DNA of 64,000 nt. Source: JACPUW01 sp049115495 (lineage in GTDB: Bacteria > Bacteroidota > Bacteroidia > CAILMK01 > JACPUW01). The notes under the pieces are model-generated. The model was given only the letters and a program-made list of their open reading frames with translations. It was not told where the DNA came from and ran no database searches. Below are positions 7,100 to 15,817 of this stretch, piece by piece (the first letter of the stretch is position 1; every line of letters starts with the position of its first letter). The stretch is from contig JAGDZV010000001.1 of assembly GCA_049115495.1 (NCBI GenBank), positions 310,001 through 374,000 of the forward strand, in the 5' to 3' direction. The position numbers were made by a program, and so were the translations under genes.

Positions 7100-9409
7100 A
7101 TGGCAAAGGACTTAATTAATAAATGGCTCTTGTGGTTCAAGGGGCTATCCAAATTCAAAAAGATAATTGTTGCTGGCTCTGCTTCTTTTATCTCTCTTAT
7201 TTTACCCTTCTACCTATCTATACTTCTTGGAATCTTCGGTGCTATACCCAATAAAAGAGATTTAACCAATCTTGAAGCGCTACAGGCGAGCATTGTATAT
7301 GGTCAAAACCAAGAACAGTTAGGTAAAATTTTTGAGGTAAACAGAACGTACGTTGCCTACGACACCTTGCCAAAATCACTTATTAATGCACTTGTAGCTA
7401 CTGAAGATGAGCGTTTCTTTGAACATGCAGGCGTTGATAACAGGGCACTCGGAAGAGTCATTTTTAAAGGAATTTTAAAAGGTGAAAATGCAGGAGGGGG
7501 TAGTACAATAAGCCAGCAGTTAATTAAGAACACATTTGGCCGAAAACAACGACGCAGATTTGGCTTGGTTATCGAAAAAATTAAGGAAATGGTGGCTGCT
7601 CGAAGATTAGAGAGAATTTACTCCAAAGAGAAAATTTTAGAGCTTTATTTTAATACCGTTCCTTTTGGCGAAAATGTATATGGTATTGAAGCAGCAGCTG
7701 AACGTTTCTATTCTAAACATCCGAGCCAACTCAAAATTGAAGAATCAGCCGTTTTAGTAGGACTACTAAAAGCCAACACAAGTTATAATCCAAGGCTTCA
7801 TCCTGAAGCTTCTGAAGAAAGACGAAATGTTGTTTTCGCTCAAATGCTAAAGAACAACTTTGTTACCGACGAGGAGTTTACAAGGTTGAACGATTTAGAA
7901 CTTAAAATAAACTATAACTACAAAAGCCTCAGCAATCATCAACCACACTATTTAAGTGTAATTGAAAATGAAGCCAACACAATATTGGCCAAAAAGAAAA
8001 AACGAAATGGCAAGCCCTATGATATAAAAAATGATGGTCTCAAGATTTACACGTCTATAAATGCTAAAATGCAGTATTATGCTGAAGAAGCCGTTCATGC
8101 ACATATGCAAGTTTTACAAAAACAACTTGAACGAGATTGGGGAAGGGTAAGGCCATGGGGTGCCGAACCAAACCTGCTAAAGCAAGCCATTGAAAACTCA
8201 AGAAGATATCAATTTTTGCAACGTAAAGGCAAATCGTCTGAAGAGATTCAAAGAATTTTTAAGACACCGGTAAGCATGAATATTTACTACGCTGATAAGA
8301 GCCGAATCATTAAATCTTCGCCATTAGACTCAATAAAGCATTTACTTTTTCAACTTAAGGCTGGTTTTATGGTAAAAGACAATGCGAGCGGTGGTATTTT
8401 AGCTTATGTAGGTTCGCCTAGCTACCAACATTTTAAATATGATTATGTTACAGCCAAAAGGCAAGCGGCCAGCACTTTTAAACCCATTGTTTATGCAACT
8501 GCTCTTGAACAAGGGTATAAACCCTGCCAATATATTAGAAACGATAAAATCACCTATACTGACTATAATGGATGGGAACCCGAAAATTCTAACAAGAAGT
8601 ATGGTGGCAAGTATAGTATGGCTGGTGCCTTGGCCAATTCTGTAAATGTAGTGGCGGTAGATCTTTTATATAAGTCAAAACGAGAAAATGTAATTGAGCT
8701 TGCGTATGAAATGGGGATTCACTCTGAAATACCGGCATTGCCATCAATTGCACTAGGCGTAGCCGATATTAATTTGAAAGATATGATAACCGCCTATTCT
8801 GTTTTTGCAAATGGCGGTTTGAGAAAAGACCCATTTATGGTTTTGAGAATAGAAGATAAAAGCGGAAAAGTTCTATACCAAGCCAAAGAAAATAAGGGCG
8901 AAGAAGTAATGGATGAGGAAAACGCCCAACTGATGGTAAAGATGCTAGAAGGCGTTGTTGACAAAGGAACTGGGAGAAGAATTAGAAGCACTTACAAGCT
9001 TAATAATGCCATTGGCGGCAAAACAGGCACAGCTCAAAACTATAGTGACGGTTGGTTTATTGCCGTAACCCCTACCCTTTCAACTGGTGCGTGGGTAGGT
9101 GGCGATCAAAGGGCCATAAGGTTTAGAAACGGATCGCTTGGCCAAGGTAGTAATATGGCTTTACCAATAGTTGCCTTACTCATGCAAAAAATGAATGCCG
9201 ACACAAATTTTAATGCATACACTCAAGTGGAATTTGAACCACTTGAAGATGATGTTATTGAAATGCTAAACTGTGCTGATTATGTTGATGATAATGGATT
9301 AGAAAAGTTCTTTAACAACTTTAGAAATACAGAAATGAGCGATGAAAGAATTGAACGAAGAAATAGACGTAAAAAAATATTGAAAAGCGTATTTGATATA
9401 TTGAAATAA
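7100..9409 (+). CDS. Class A penicillin-binding protein (PBP1a-type, bifunctional)
   Basis: A bifunctional peptidoglycan glycosyltransferase/transpeptidase of the inner membrane with a periplasmic active region. The 769 residues begin with a basic cytoplasmic tail and one membrane helix (about 23-48). The GT51 domain (about 75-245) has the catalytic Glu in ATEDERFFEH (E102) and the GGSTISQQLIKN motif. The transpeptidase domain (about 425-690) has SxxK in AASTFKP (S458, K461), SVN (S514) and KTG in GGKTGTAQN (K641). The C-terminal tail is charged and ends in a basic stretch. It starts 75 bp after the small 54-residue gene and is followed 18 bp later by the aldo/keto reductase, which may be co-transcribed. 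Confidence 0.95.
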   Translation: MAKDLINKWLLWFKGLSKFKKIIVAGSASFISLILPFYLSILLGIFGAIPNKRDLTNLEALQASIVYGQNQEQLGKIFEVNRTYVAYDTLPKSLINALVATEDERFFEHAGVDNRALGRVIFKGILKGENAGGGSTISQQLIKNTFGRKQRRRFGLVIEKIKEMVAARRLERIYSKEKILELYFNTVPFGENVYGIEAAAERFYSKHPSQLKIEESAVLVGLLKANTSYNPRLHPEASEERRNVVFAQMLKNNFVTDEEFTRLNDLELKINYNYKSLSNHQPHYLSVIENEANTILAKKKKRNGKPYDIKNDGLKIYTSINAKMQYYAEEAVHAHMQVLQKQLERDWGRVRPWGAEPNLLKQAIENSRRYQFLQRKGKSSEEIQRIFKTPVSMNIYYADKSRIIKSSPLDSIKHLLFQLKAGFMVKDNASGGILAYVGSPSYQHFKYDYVTAKRQAASTFKPIVYATALEQGYKPCQYIRNDKITYTDYNGWEPENSNKKYGGKYSMAGALANSVNVVAVDLLYKSKRENVIELAYEMGIHSEIPALPSIALGVADINLKDMITAYSVFANGGLRKDPFMVLRIEDKSGKVLYQAKENKGEEVMDEENAQLMVKMLEGVVDKGTGRRIRSTYKLNNAIGGKTGTAQNYSDGWFIAVTPTLSTGAWVGGDQRAIRFRNGSLGQGSNMALPIVALLMQKMNADTNFNAYTQVEFEPLEDDVIEMLNCADYVDDNGLEKFFNNFRNTEMSDERIERRNRRKKILKSVFDILK

Positions 9410-9427
9410 AGATTTTTTAATTGAACT

Positions 9428-10270
9428 ATGACAAATACATATAAACTTAACAACGGTACAAAAATACCAAGCATTGGCTTTGGAACATGGCAAACTGCTG
9501 ATGGTGATACTGCCAAACATTCAGTAATTGAGGCTGTAAAAGCTGGTTACAGGCACATTGATACCGCTGCTATTTATAGAAATGAAGAAGGGGTTGGTGA
9601 GGGAGTAAAAGAATGTGGCATTTCAAGAGAAGAAATATTTTTAACCACTAAGGTTTGGAATAAAGCAAGAGGTTACGACCTTACAATGAGCTCTTTTGAA
9701 CGCTCAATTGAGAAACTTAAAGTTGACTACATTGATTTGCTCTTGATCCACTGGCCAGCTAATGCCAAACAATATGCCAATTGGGCTGAGATAAACGCTT
9801 CAACTTGGAAAGCCATGGAAGAGCTTTACGAACAAGGCGTTTTAAAAGCCATTGGTGTAAGCAATTTCTTAATTCATCATTTGGAGAGCTTGTTTACTAA
9901 AGCCAACATTAAACCTGCGGTAAATCAAATTGAGTTTCACCCGGGTTTTATGCAGCAAGAAGTTGTTTCATTTTGCAATGACGAAGACATCATAATTGAA
10001 GCCTGGAGCCCTTTGGGAACTGGCAAACTGCTTCAAAATGAAATTTTAAAAGATATTGCCGTAAGAAATAATTCCACGGTGGCACAGGTTTGCATAAAAT
10101 GGGCCTTGCAACATGGTACCTTGCCCTTACCAAAATCAGTAACACCAAGCAGAATTAAAGAGAACATTAGTCTTGAGCATTTTAGCCTTTCGCAAGAAGA
10201 AATGGCTTTAATTGATGCCTTACCTTTTATTGGTGGCTCAGGGCTAAATCCAGATACAGTTGATTTTTAA
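9428..10270 (+). CDS. Aldo/keto reductase (AKR5-like, NADPH-dependent)
   Basis: A cytosolic oxidoreductase of 280 residues with a TIM-barrel fold. The four catalytic residues of the superfamily are present: Asp45 (GYRHIDTA), Tyr50 (AAIYRNE), Lys75 (TTKVWN) and His108 (LIHWPA). Cofactor-binding signatures follow: IGVSNF, QIEFHP and, near the C-terminus, the PLPKSVTPSRIKEN loop typical of NADPH binding. The order and spacing resemble 2,5-diketo-D-gluconate reductase-type enzymes, though the substrate cannot be predicted. It starts 18 bp after the PBP gene. Its stop overlaps the stop of the convergent histidine kinase gene by 4 nt. Confidence 0.92.
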   Translation: MTNTYKLNNGTKIPSIGFGTWQTADGDTAKHSVIEAVKAGYRHIDTAAIYRNEEGVGEGVKECGISREEIFLTTKVWNKARGYDLTMSSFERSIEKLKVDYIDLLLIHWPANAKQYANWAEINASTWKAMEELYEQGVLKAIGVSNFLIHHLESLFTKANIKPAVNQIEFHPGFMQQEVVSFCNDEDIIIEAWSPLGTGKLLQNEILKDIAVRNNSTVAQVCIKWALQHGTLPLPKSVTPSRIKENISLEHFSLSQEEMALIDALPFIGGSGLNPDTVDF

Positions 10271-12561
10271 ACTCGGTTATCAATAGGCAACATAAGTGTA
10301 ATTGCAGTACCCACGTTTTCCTTGCTCTTTAGCGTTATAGTTCCTTTAAGTTTGGCTGTAGTCTCCTTTACAATATAAAGCCCAAGCCCACTCCCTTTGC
10401 TCGTGGTATTTGCTCTATGAAACATTTTAAACACTTTCTCTTGTTGGTTTACTGGGATTCCTTGCCCGTTATCTTCAATTAAAACATTAACCATACGCCC
10501 CTCTTTTTTTGCAGTTAATCTTACGTATGAATCATTAATATTTCTAGAATACTTAATGGCATTTGCAATTAGGTTCTTCAAAACCGTTTTAAGCCTAAAT
10601 TTATCAGTTACAATTTGCTCTAGATTGTCAACCAAAACTTGAATTTTAACCATTGAATACTTTGGCATATAGGCCAGTTCTGACAATACCTCTTCTACCA
10701 AAGCCTCTAAATGTAATACGTTATGACTGATTTCGTATTTTGAATTTTTGGTAAGCATGGTTATTTCATGTATGAAACCATCTAGCTTATTAATTGAATC
10801 ATTCATAAAATCAAAACACTGTTGCCGTTTATCAGCATCTTGTTCATTCTTTACCATTTCGAGCAACCCTAAAAGTGTCGCAATAGGTGCCCGCATGTCA
10901 TGTGAGCTCCGGTATATAAATGAATCCAACTCTTCATTTAACTTTTCAAGTTCTTCATTCTTTTTTTCTAGTGTTTTTTGATAGTTCTCTATATCAGTAA
11001 TATCAGTCGCCAAAACACCGCAGCCTATTATTTTATCATCTAATGTTACCGGAAACATTTGCATCTCATAAAAATAGTTCTCACCATTCAACTTATAGTT
11101 TCTATTGAATGTAATCTCTTTTCCATCAAACACTTGCTTATACTTAGTTTGCCAAAATTGAATAGCTTCATCAGACAATTGACTTAAGATATTTAATCCC
11201 TTATTTAATTCAACGCTATATGATTGTTTGTAAAGATCATAAACATTACTATTAAAATCAATCACCTTATAATCAGTGCTTATTAGCCAAATTGGAGATT
11301 TATAACTCTCAAGCAAACTTCTAATGCTTGAGTTTTTATTCTTGATTTGTAATGTTCGGTCTTCAACAATTTGATTTAAATTTTCATTAGTAAACTTCAA
11401 TTCTTCAATAAGCTCAGCCGCCTCATATTGCAGCCTATTTAGGTTTTGATGTAAATCGTAAAATTCAGATGGTTTTTCAGATTCATCAATTGCGTCTGGC
11501 CTAAATTTTTCGTCCCAGGTAATAGAAAAAACTTTTTCTAAAAGCTTCTCATTTTCGTGTTGAACGTTGTTCTTGTAATCATGAAATTGTCTTTGCTGAT
11601 CAATTAATAAATCAACCACTTGCTCTTTGCTTAATTCAAGCAACTGCTCCTTTGCAATTTTTTCACCTTGGCTTGAATCTGCTTTTTGTTCATTTTCATT
11701 TCTAATTCCAAAAACCAATTCGTTTATTACCTTAATGCTATTGTCAATTATTGTAGTGTTCTTGTAATACTCCTTATCTACAAGGCTCATTCCATTAAAT
11801 AGCGCTTTAATGGGTTTTGAAACTTTGTAATATTTATGTTCAAGCCTTTGCTCTAGCCATTCATTTTTCTCTCTAAATACCTTTCTAGCATCCCTTGTAA
11901 TTAATGAGACCTTTGAAAGGTCTAAAACATTAAACCAACCAACATTGCCTTTGGGTAATTTCTCTTCTAAAAAATTATAAACTTTGAGCACATTTTGCCC
12001 GGTACATTTACCCGAATAATAAGAATAAACAATCCTGGGTTTGAGTAATAGTGTTCTTACAAAATTTCCATTCTCATCAGAAAACTCAATACCATCAATT
12101 ACTAGGTTGCTATTCAAATCTCCTTCGATTGCGTTCTTAATTTCAGAAGTCTTGTAGTTTATGGTCTTTATTGGAATTATTGTATCGCTGTGTTTCTTAG
12201 AAGCTTCTGAGAGGCTCGAATGAACCGAATATTTAATTTCAGGGTATAGTTTTTGGGCAAAATAAACCGCCATTTTTATAAACCCATTTGGAGAAATTAT
12301 ATACACGTGTGTTAAATGAAGGTTTCTAAACCACTTGGCTACTATTTTGAAAATTCTATTATGATACGTCCAGGTAAATTTTTGCAATGCCGAAGCATCA
12401 ATAAAAAGTACAGCTCTACTTAACTGCTCTACTTTTGTTTTTACAATTGACAGGCAATCTTCAATTTCTACTTTCCCTAACACTCCCGAAATACTCAATA
12501 GGTGGTTGTCTTGTTCAAGTAAATCGAAACTCACATCCCAGCTTTTTTCGGCTATGTTCAT
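10267..12561 (-). CDS. Soluble PAS sensor histidine kinase with two N-terminal alpha/beta domains
   Basis: A 764-residue histidine kinase with no membrane segment, so probably cytosolic. The N-terminus holds two related alpha/beta domains (about 8-118 and 150-285) that resemble the STAS-like fold: a beta strand, then SGVLGKVEIEDCLSIV, then VLFIDASAL. A charged coiled coil follows (about 320-420), then a PAS domain (about 420-530), a HisKA helix with phospho-acceptor His554 in SSHDMRAP, and a HATPase_c domain with N-box NLIANAIKYS, G1 DNGQGIP and G2 GSGLGLYIV. No response regulator is adjacent. The gene ends inside the aldo/keto reductase stop (4-nt convergent overlap). The STAS-like reading of the N-terminus is an inference from pattern only. 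Confidence 0.88.
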   Translation of the reverse strand: MNIAEKSWDVSFDLLEQDNHLLSISGVLGKVEIEDCLSIVKTKVEQLSRAVLFIDASALQKFTWTYHNRIFKIVAKWFRNLHLTHVYIISPNGFIKMAVYFAQKLYPEIKYSVHSSLSEASKKHSDTIIPIKTINYKTSEIKNAIEGDLNSNLVIDGIEFSDENGNFVRTLLLKPRIVYSYYSGKCTGQNVLKVYNFLEEKLPKGNVGWFNVLDLSKVSLITRDARKVFREKNEWLEQRLEHKYYKVSKPIKALFNGMSLVDKEYYKNTTIIDNSIKVINELVFGIRNENEQKADSSQGEKIAKEQLLELSKEQVVDLLIDQQRQFHDYKNNVQHENEKLLEKVFSITWDEKFRPDAIDESEKPSEFYDLHQNLNRLQYEAAELIEELKFTNENLNQIVEDRTLQIKNKNSSIRSLLESYKSPIWLISTDYKVIDFNSNVYDLYKQSYSVELNKGLNILSQLSDEAIQFWQTKYKQVFDGKEITFNRNYKLNGENYFYEMQMFPVTLDDKIIGCGVLATDITDIENYQKTLEKKNEELEKLNEELDSFIYRSSHDMRAPIATLLGLLEMVKNEQDADKRQQCFDFMNDSINKLDGFIHEITMLTKNSKYEISHNVLHLEALVEEVLSELAYMPKYSMVKIQVLVDNLEQIVTDKFRLKTVLKNLIANAIKYSRNINDSYVRLTAKKEGRMVNVLIEDNGQGIPVNQQEKVFKMFHRANTTSKGSGLGLYIVKETTAKLKGTITLKSKENVGTAITLMLPIDNRV

Positions 12562-12678
12562 TTAACCATTGGCATTTCGGCGCAAATAAGAAAGCAGATT
12601 ACAGGTTAGGTACTTTACCTAAAGGTATTCGATAAAGTAACGACCAAATAAAACCAAGTACTTAGTTAACCGTAACGA

Positions 12679-12705
12679 GAAAAAGCCCTGTAGTACAGAG
12701 CTTTT
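12679..12705 (-). terminator. Intrinsic terminator of the head-GIN lipoprotein gene
   Basis: AAAAGCCCTGTA (12681-12692) pairs with TACAGAGCTTTT (12694-12705) with one mismatch. On the minus strand the stem is followed by TTTTTCTC, 29-55 bp beyond the 12734 stop. Confidence 0.75.
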
Positions 12706-12733
12706 CCTTTGATTTATTGATGTTTAAAGGTGT

Positions 12734-13588
12734 TTAGTTTTGCTTTTGAACTTTACCTGAGCCGGTAATATTTGCGTTAACTGATGGTGACCCCATATAG
12801 TAAACATCTCCACTACCAGTAATATTTGCATTGAGTTCGTTATTTATGTACAACTGCGCATTACCAGAACCGCCAATCTTAACATCGGCCATATCAAAAG
12901 GCATTTCAAAGGCTTCAACCTTACCCGATCCCGAAATATTAATATTGCAATAAGATGCATTTTGGCCTTTTAAATTAACTTTTCCTGAACCAGTTATTGA
13001 AGCATCAACTTGGCTAAGCACAGCATTTTCAAATTCTATTTTGCCAGAACCCGAAGTCTTAAGTTCTACATTACTAGCATTAAAATCATCTAATTCAAGG
13101 TCTCCACTTCCTGAAACGCTTACCATTAGGTCTTCAGTATCAAACTCTTGGAGATTTATGTTTCCGCTGCCGCTTATTCTTAGCTCAAGGTTTTGGCCAT
13201 TAAAGACGCCCTGATTTGTAATATTACCCGAACCAGATAATGTAATGGCTTCAACATCTGGACATGTTACATAAAAAGTTACTTCGCTTCTTCCGCGAAT
13301 ACATCTTCCTCTTTCGGTTCTAAGTGTAAGCTCGTTTCCTGTAACGTTGGCTACCAAAATATTATGAATATTTTCAGCAGCATCTGCCTCTACTTTAAAC
13401 TCATCGCCTTGAATCACCACTACATCAGCAGCCATTTGTAGTTCAATTTGGTCAAAATTTTCAACTGGGTATTCCATTCTTGAGCTCTCGCCATTTGGCC
13501 TTGTGCATACCAAGCTGCCTTCATTAAAACAAGAAGTGAAAAGAATTGTAGAAGTTAAAAGTGTTAGTGTGAATTGTAAGATTTTCAT
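12734..13588 (-). CDS. Head-GIN (DUF2807) lipoprotein
   Basis: A 284-residue predicted lipoprotein with lipobox LLTSTILFTSC (Cys at about residue 20). The body is the DUF2807/head-GIN domain: a right-handed parallel beta-helix built of roughly 20-residue rungs, each marked by an SGSG turn (LSGSGNI, ISGSGNI, VSGSGDL, TSGSGKI, ITGSGKV, ISGSGKV, IGGSGNA, ITGSGDV, ITGSGKV), at least nine copies between about residues 115 and 282. The molecular role of these abundant Bacteroidota envelope proteins is unknown; the name auto-transporter adhesin in databases is not well founded. It is monocistronic, with its own -7/-33 candidate and terminator. Confidence 0.88.
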   Translation of the reverse strand: MKILQFTLTLLTSTILFTSCFNEGSLVCTRPNGESSRMEYPVENFDQIELQMAADVVVIQGDEFKVEADAAENIHNILVANVTGNELTLRTERGRCIRGRSEVTFYVTCPDVEAITLSGSGNITNQGVFNGQNLELRISGSGNINLQEFDTEDLMVSVSGSGDLELDDFNASNVELKTSGSGKIEFENAVLSQVDASITGSGKVNLKGQNASYCNINISGSGKVEAFEMPFDMADVKIGGSGNAQLYINNELNANITGSGDVYYMGSPSVNANITGSGKVQKQN

Positions 13589-14005
13589 TGTTTTGGTTTT
13601 TTAGTGATTTGTTGTGTTTTGTAGGTATGACAATGAAGACCTTTTTTACCCCTACCCGTTGCAAAAAGAAATCAAAATTATTTTTGAATGAACTTGAAAT
13701 CCAACGCTTAATAAACTCTCTTTCAACCTTTTGCAATTAATACAACACAAAATAAACTTTCAATACTTCTAAAGATTTCCGCAATTATTTTGGTGATTTT
13801 ACTCCTTGTCTTATCAATTGAAGTGGTTTGCAGGGAGCTAACTAACACTGGTGATGCTCTAATAGAATACAACTGTATTGGTGTAGTGCGCTAGCCTTTA
13901 TAAACTTGCCAAATGGCACATTACTTCATGTGTATCCAATTTTCTTTTTGATTACAGCAAATTCTTGTTCAAGGCTTATTTTCGCGGCCTTACAGCGCAT
14001 TAAAA
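13589..14005. other. 417-bp intergenic region
   Basis: Divergent spacer between the head-GIN gene (minus) and the 165-residue gene (plus). Apart from a minus-strand promoter candidate at 13673-13704, I see no RNA gene, long repeat or strong hairpin in it. The plus-strand promoter is not obvious. Confidence 0.5.
13673..13704 (-). promoter_or_regulatory. Candidate promoter of the head-GIN gene
   Basis: On the minus strand TAATTTTG (13680 to 13673) matches the TAnnTTTG -7 box. A TTG -33 element (13704 to 13702) lies 21 bp upstream. The 5' leader would be roughly 75-80 nt. Confidence 0.4.
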
Positions 14006-14503
14006 ATGGAGCAGGAATACACATTACATTGTTGGCAGTTAAAACATCAGTTAGACTCTGATGACGATGTAAATGACCTACACATTGCTATTGACATAGA
14101 TGACATCAACTATGTAATAGATCAGCTCGATGACATTAGCCAATTTGAGTTGACGCTGTTGTGTGAGCCTTTTCCTGATAAAAGCCCACAGCATTATGAT
14201 GTTGGTGTGGAAAGCTACATGAAGAACTACCGAAACGAAGTGGCCGACTTTGAGCAACTCAATTTCTTAATTACACATGAAGAAGATGAGATATTGATTT
14301 GGAACAATGGTAAAACTGAAGCTTACATTAAACTCACAGATAAAAGGCTAAAAGATTTAAAGAAGGTAATGGCCCATACTAAGAACAATGCTTATTTGTA
14401 TGAAAATGTGTTGGAGGCCACTAGAATTACTGACGATAACGATTTTAAACCATGTAAAATAGTAGTTTGGGCGGCTACTGATGATATGGTAATTTATTAT
14501 TAG
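14006..14503 (+). CDS. Acidic protein of unknown function
   Basis: A 165-residue, strongly acidic cytosolic protein (for example DSDDDVNDLH, DIDDINYVIDQLDD). It has no signal peptide or membrane helix. The pattern is mixed alpha/beta, and the C-terminus alternates hydrophobic residues (CKIVVWAATDDMVIYY). The ATG at 14006 is the first in the frame. Its end is 1 bp from the stop of the convergent Crp/Fnr gene. I do not recognise a family and assign no function. Regular codon use and an uninterrupted frame support a real gene. Confidence 0.6.
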   Translation: MEQEYTLHCWQLKHQLDSDDDVNDLHIAIDIDDINYVIDQLDDISQFELTLLCEPFPDKSPQHYDVGVESYMKNYRNEVADFEQLNFLITHEEDEILIWNNGKTEAYIKLTDKRLKDLKKVMAHTKNNAYLYENVLEATRITDDNDFKPCKIVVWAATDDMVIYY

Positions 14504-14504
14504 G

Positions 14505-15194
14505 TTATATTTCCCCTCTAATTTCTTTTATTGACTCTATGTCAAGAACAGCTATTCTACGGCCCACGGTTTCAATTACCCCCTCTTCTTTTAACTGAGT
14601 AATTGCTCTACTTAAGTTTTCTGTAGCTACGCCTATCATACCTGCAATTTCTTCTCTTGAAAGATTAACGCTTAACGTATTATCTTCTTTGTTTAGGCCA
14701 AACTTATTATGTAAAAACACCAGTGCACCTGCTACTTTCTCTCTTATGTTCTTACTGGCCAAACTCACCATAAAATCTTCACTTTGATCAAGATTATGAC
14801 AAAGAATTTTCATAAACAATCTTGCAATTCTTGGATTGGTTTCGATTAGCTCATCAAAAGCAGTTTTTGAAATAAACCCAACTGAACAGTCTTCAACAGC
14901 CATACAACTGGCATGGTATGGAGCTTCAATTACCAAGCTCTTATAGCCCATAATCTCATTTGGGCCATGCAGTCTTACAATTTGCTCACGGCCATCTTCA
15001 TTTAACCTTACTACCTTCGATTTTCCGGTAATCATGCAAAACAATCCAACCGGATGTTTGCCTTCTTGAAAAATGTAATCTCCTTTAGAAAAAAGTTTAC
15101 GCCCGCCATCAGGACCAAGTTCTACCTGCTTAATCATTTCATGAAACATGTAGGCGGTTTCACTTCCAAAAGGGCCAAAAGAGTTTTCCATCAA
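14505..15194 (-). CDS. Crp/Fnr-family transcription regulator
   Basis: A 229-residue one-component regulator. The N-terminal cyclic-nucleotide-binding-type beta barrel covers about residues 30-150 (FSKGDYIFQEGKHPVGLFCMITGKSKV, then the phosphate-cassette-like region HGPNEIMGYKSLVIEAPYHASC). A long dimerisation helix is followed by a winged HTH (about 165-225) with recognition helix region SREEIAGMIGVATENLSRAITQLKEEG. There is no N-terminal cysteine cluster of the FNR type, and the canonical cAMP-contacting RxS is not evident, so the effector is unknown. It is divergent from the DUF2062 gene, with overlapping -7 boxes between them. Confidence 0.9.
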   Translation of the reverse strand: MMENSFGPFGSETAYMFHEMIKQVELGPDGGRKLFSKGDYIFQEGKHPVGLFCMITGKSKVVRLNEDGREQIVRLHGPNEIMGYKSLVIEAPYHASCMAVEDCSVGFISKTAFDELIETNPRIARLFMKILCHNLDQSEDFMVSLASKNIREKVAGALVFLHNKFGLNKEDNTLSVNLSREEIAGMIGVATENLSRAITQLKEEGVIETVGRRIAVLDIESIKEIRGEI

Positions 15195-15216
15195 TATTTC
15201 TTTTCGTAAGACCGTA

Positions 15217-15230
15217 CAAAGATACTTTTG
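15217..15230. promoter_or_regulatory. Overlapping divergent -7 boxes
   Basis: CAAAGATA (15217-15224) is a minus-strand TATCTTTG box for the Crp/Fnr gene. TACTTTTG (15223-15230) is a plus-strand box for the DUF2062 gene. They share the central TA, so polymerase could not occupy both at once. Neither has a clear TTG -33 element. Confidence 0.45.
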
Positions 15231-15267
15231 TATTAAAATATCTTCTATTTATTTTATACCTTGAATA

Positions 15268-15729
15268 ATGGCAAATAAGCTCAAGAAGTTTAAAGAATTA
15301 TTAATTGATTTGCTTAACGAGGGTAAAACCCCAAAAGAGCTCTCTTTGGCCATTACTCTTGGCTGTTTACTTGGTATATTTCCAATTCTTGGGGTTACAA
15401 CCGCTATAAGCATAGTGCTTGGAAAGTTTATGCGATTAAATATTCCAGCAATTCTTACAGCCAACTATGCCGTTTTTCCTGTTCAAATCTTTATGATATA
15501 CATTTTGGTTGTTACGGGAGAAACCATTTTTGCCTTAGATACAAGAACTGATTACGATTTTTTTAAAAACATAATGGAAGAGAGCTGGGCGATAATTTTC
15601 GAAACACTTGGAAAAAGCTTAGCAACAGCCGTTTTTAGCTGGGTGCTCTTTAGTACAATTCTATTTTTTCCGCTCTACAAATTGTTTCTGTTTTTCATAG
15701 TAAAAATTAAGAAAGCGAAGGAAATCTAA
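15268..15729 (+). CDS. DUF2062 membrane protein
   Basis: A 153-residue membrane protein with the DUF2062 pattern: an amphipathic N-terminus (KKFKELLIDLLNEGKTPKELSLAITLG), then GCLLGIFPILGVTTAISIVLG with its conserved Gly/Pro helix, then NIPAILTANYAVFPVQI and two further hydrophobic segments (about 67-85 and 118-145). The basic C-terminal tail (KIKKAKEI) suggests a cytoplasmic end. The family is widespread; some members are fused to glycosyltransferases, but no biochemical role is settled. It is divergent from the Crp/Fnr gene and convergent with the isoaspartyl peptidase gene. Confidence 0.83.
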   Translation: MANKLKKFKELLIDLLNEGKTPKELSLAITLGCLLGIFPILGVTTAISIVLGKFMRLNIPAILTANYAVFPVQIFMIYILVVTGETIFALDTRTDYDFFKNIMEESWAIIFETLGKSLATAVFSWVLFSTILFFPLYKLFLFFIVKIKKAKEI

Positions 15730-15817
15730 TTTTAAGTTTCTTGTCTAAATGTTTCTAGTTTCTACTTAGTAACGCTATACTAGAAGCGAGAGACTCGAAA
15801 CTCTCAATCAACATTTT

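Noticed and set aside
13740..14005. Possible RNA gene or riboswitch in the long spacer
   Set aside because: No cloverleaf, no strong stem set and no recognised riboswitch core could be found by eye.
15743..15800. Possible terminator hairpin between the DUF2062 and isoaspartyl peptidase genes (TTCTAG/CTAGAA)
   Set aside because: Only a 6-bp stem with a long loop and no T-run.
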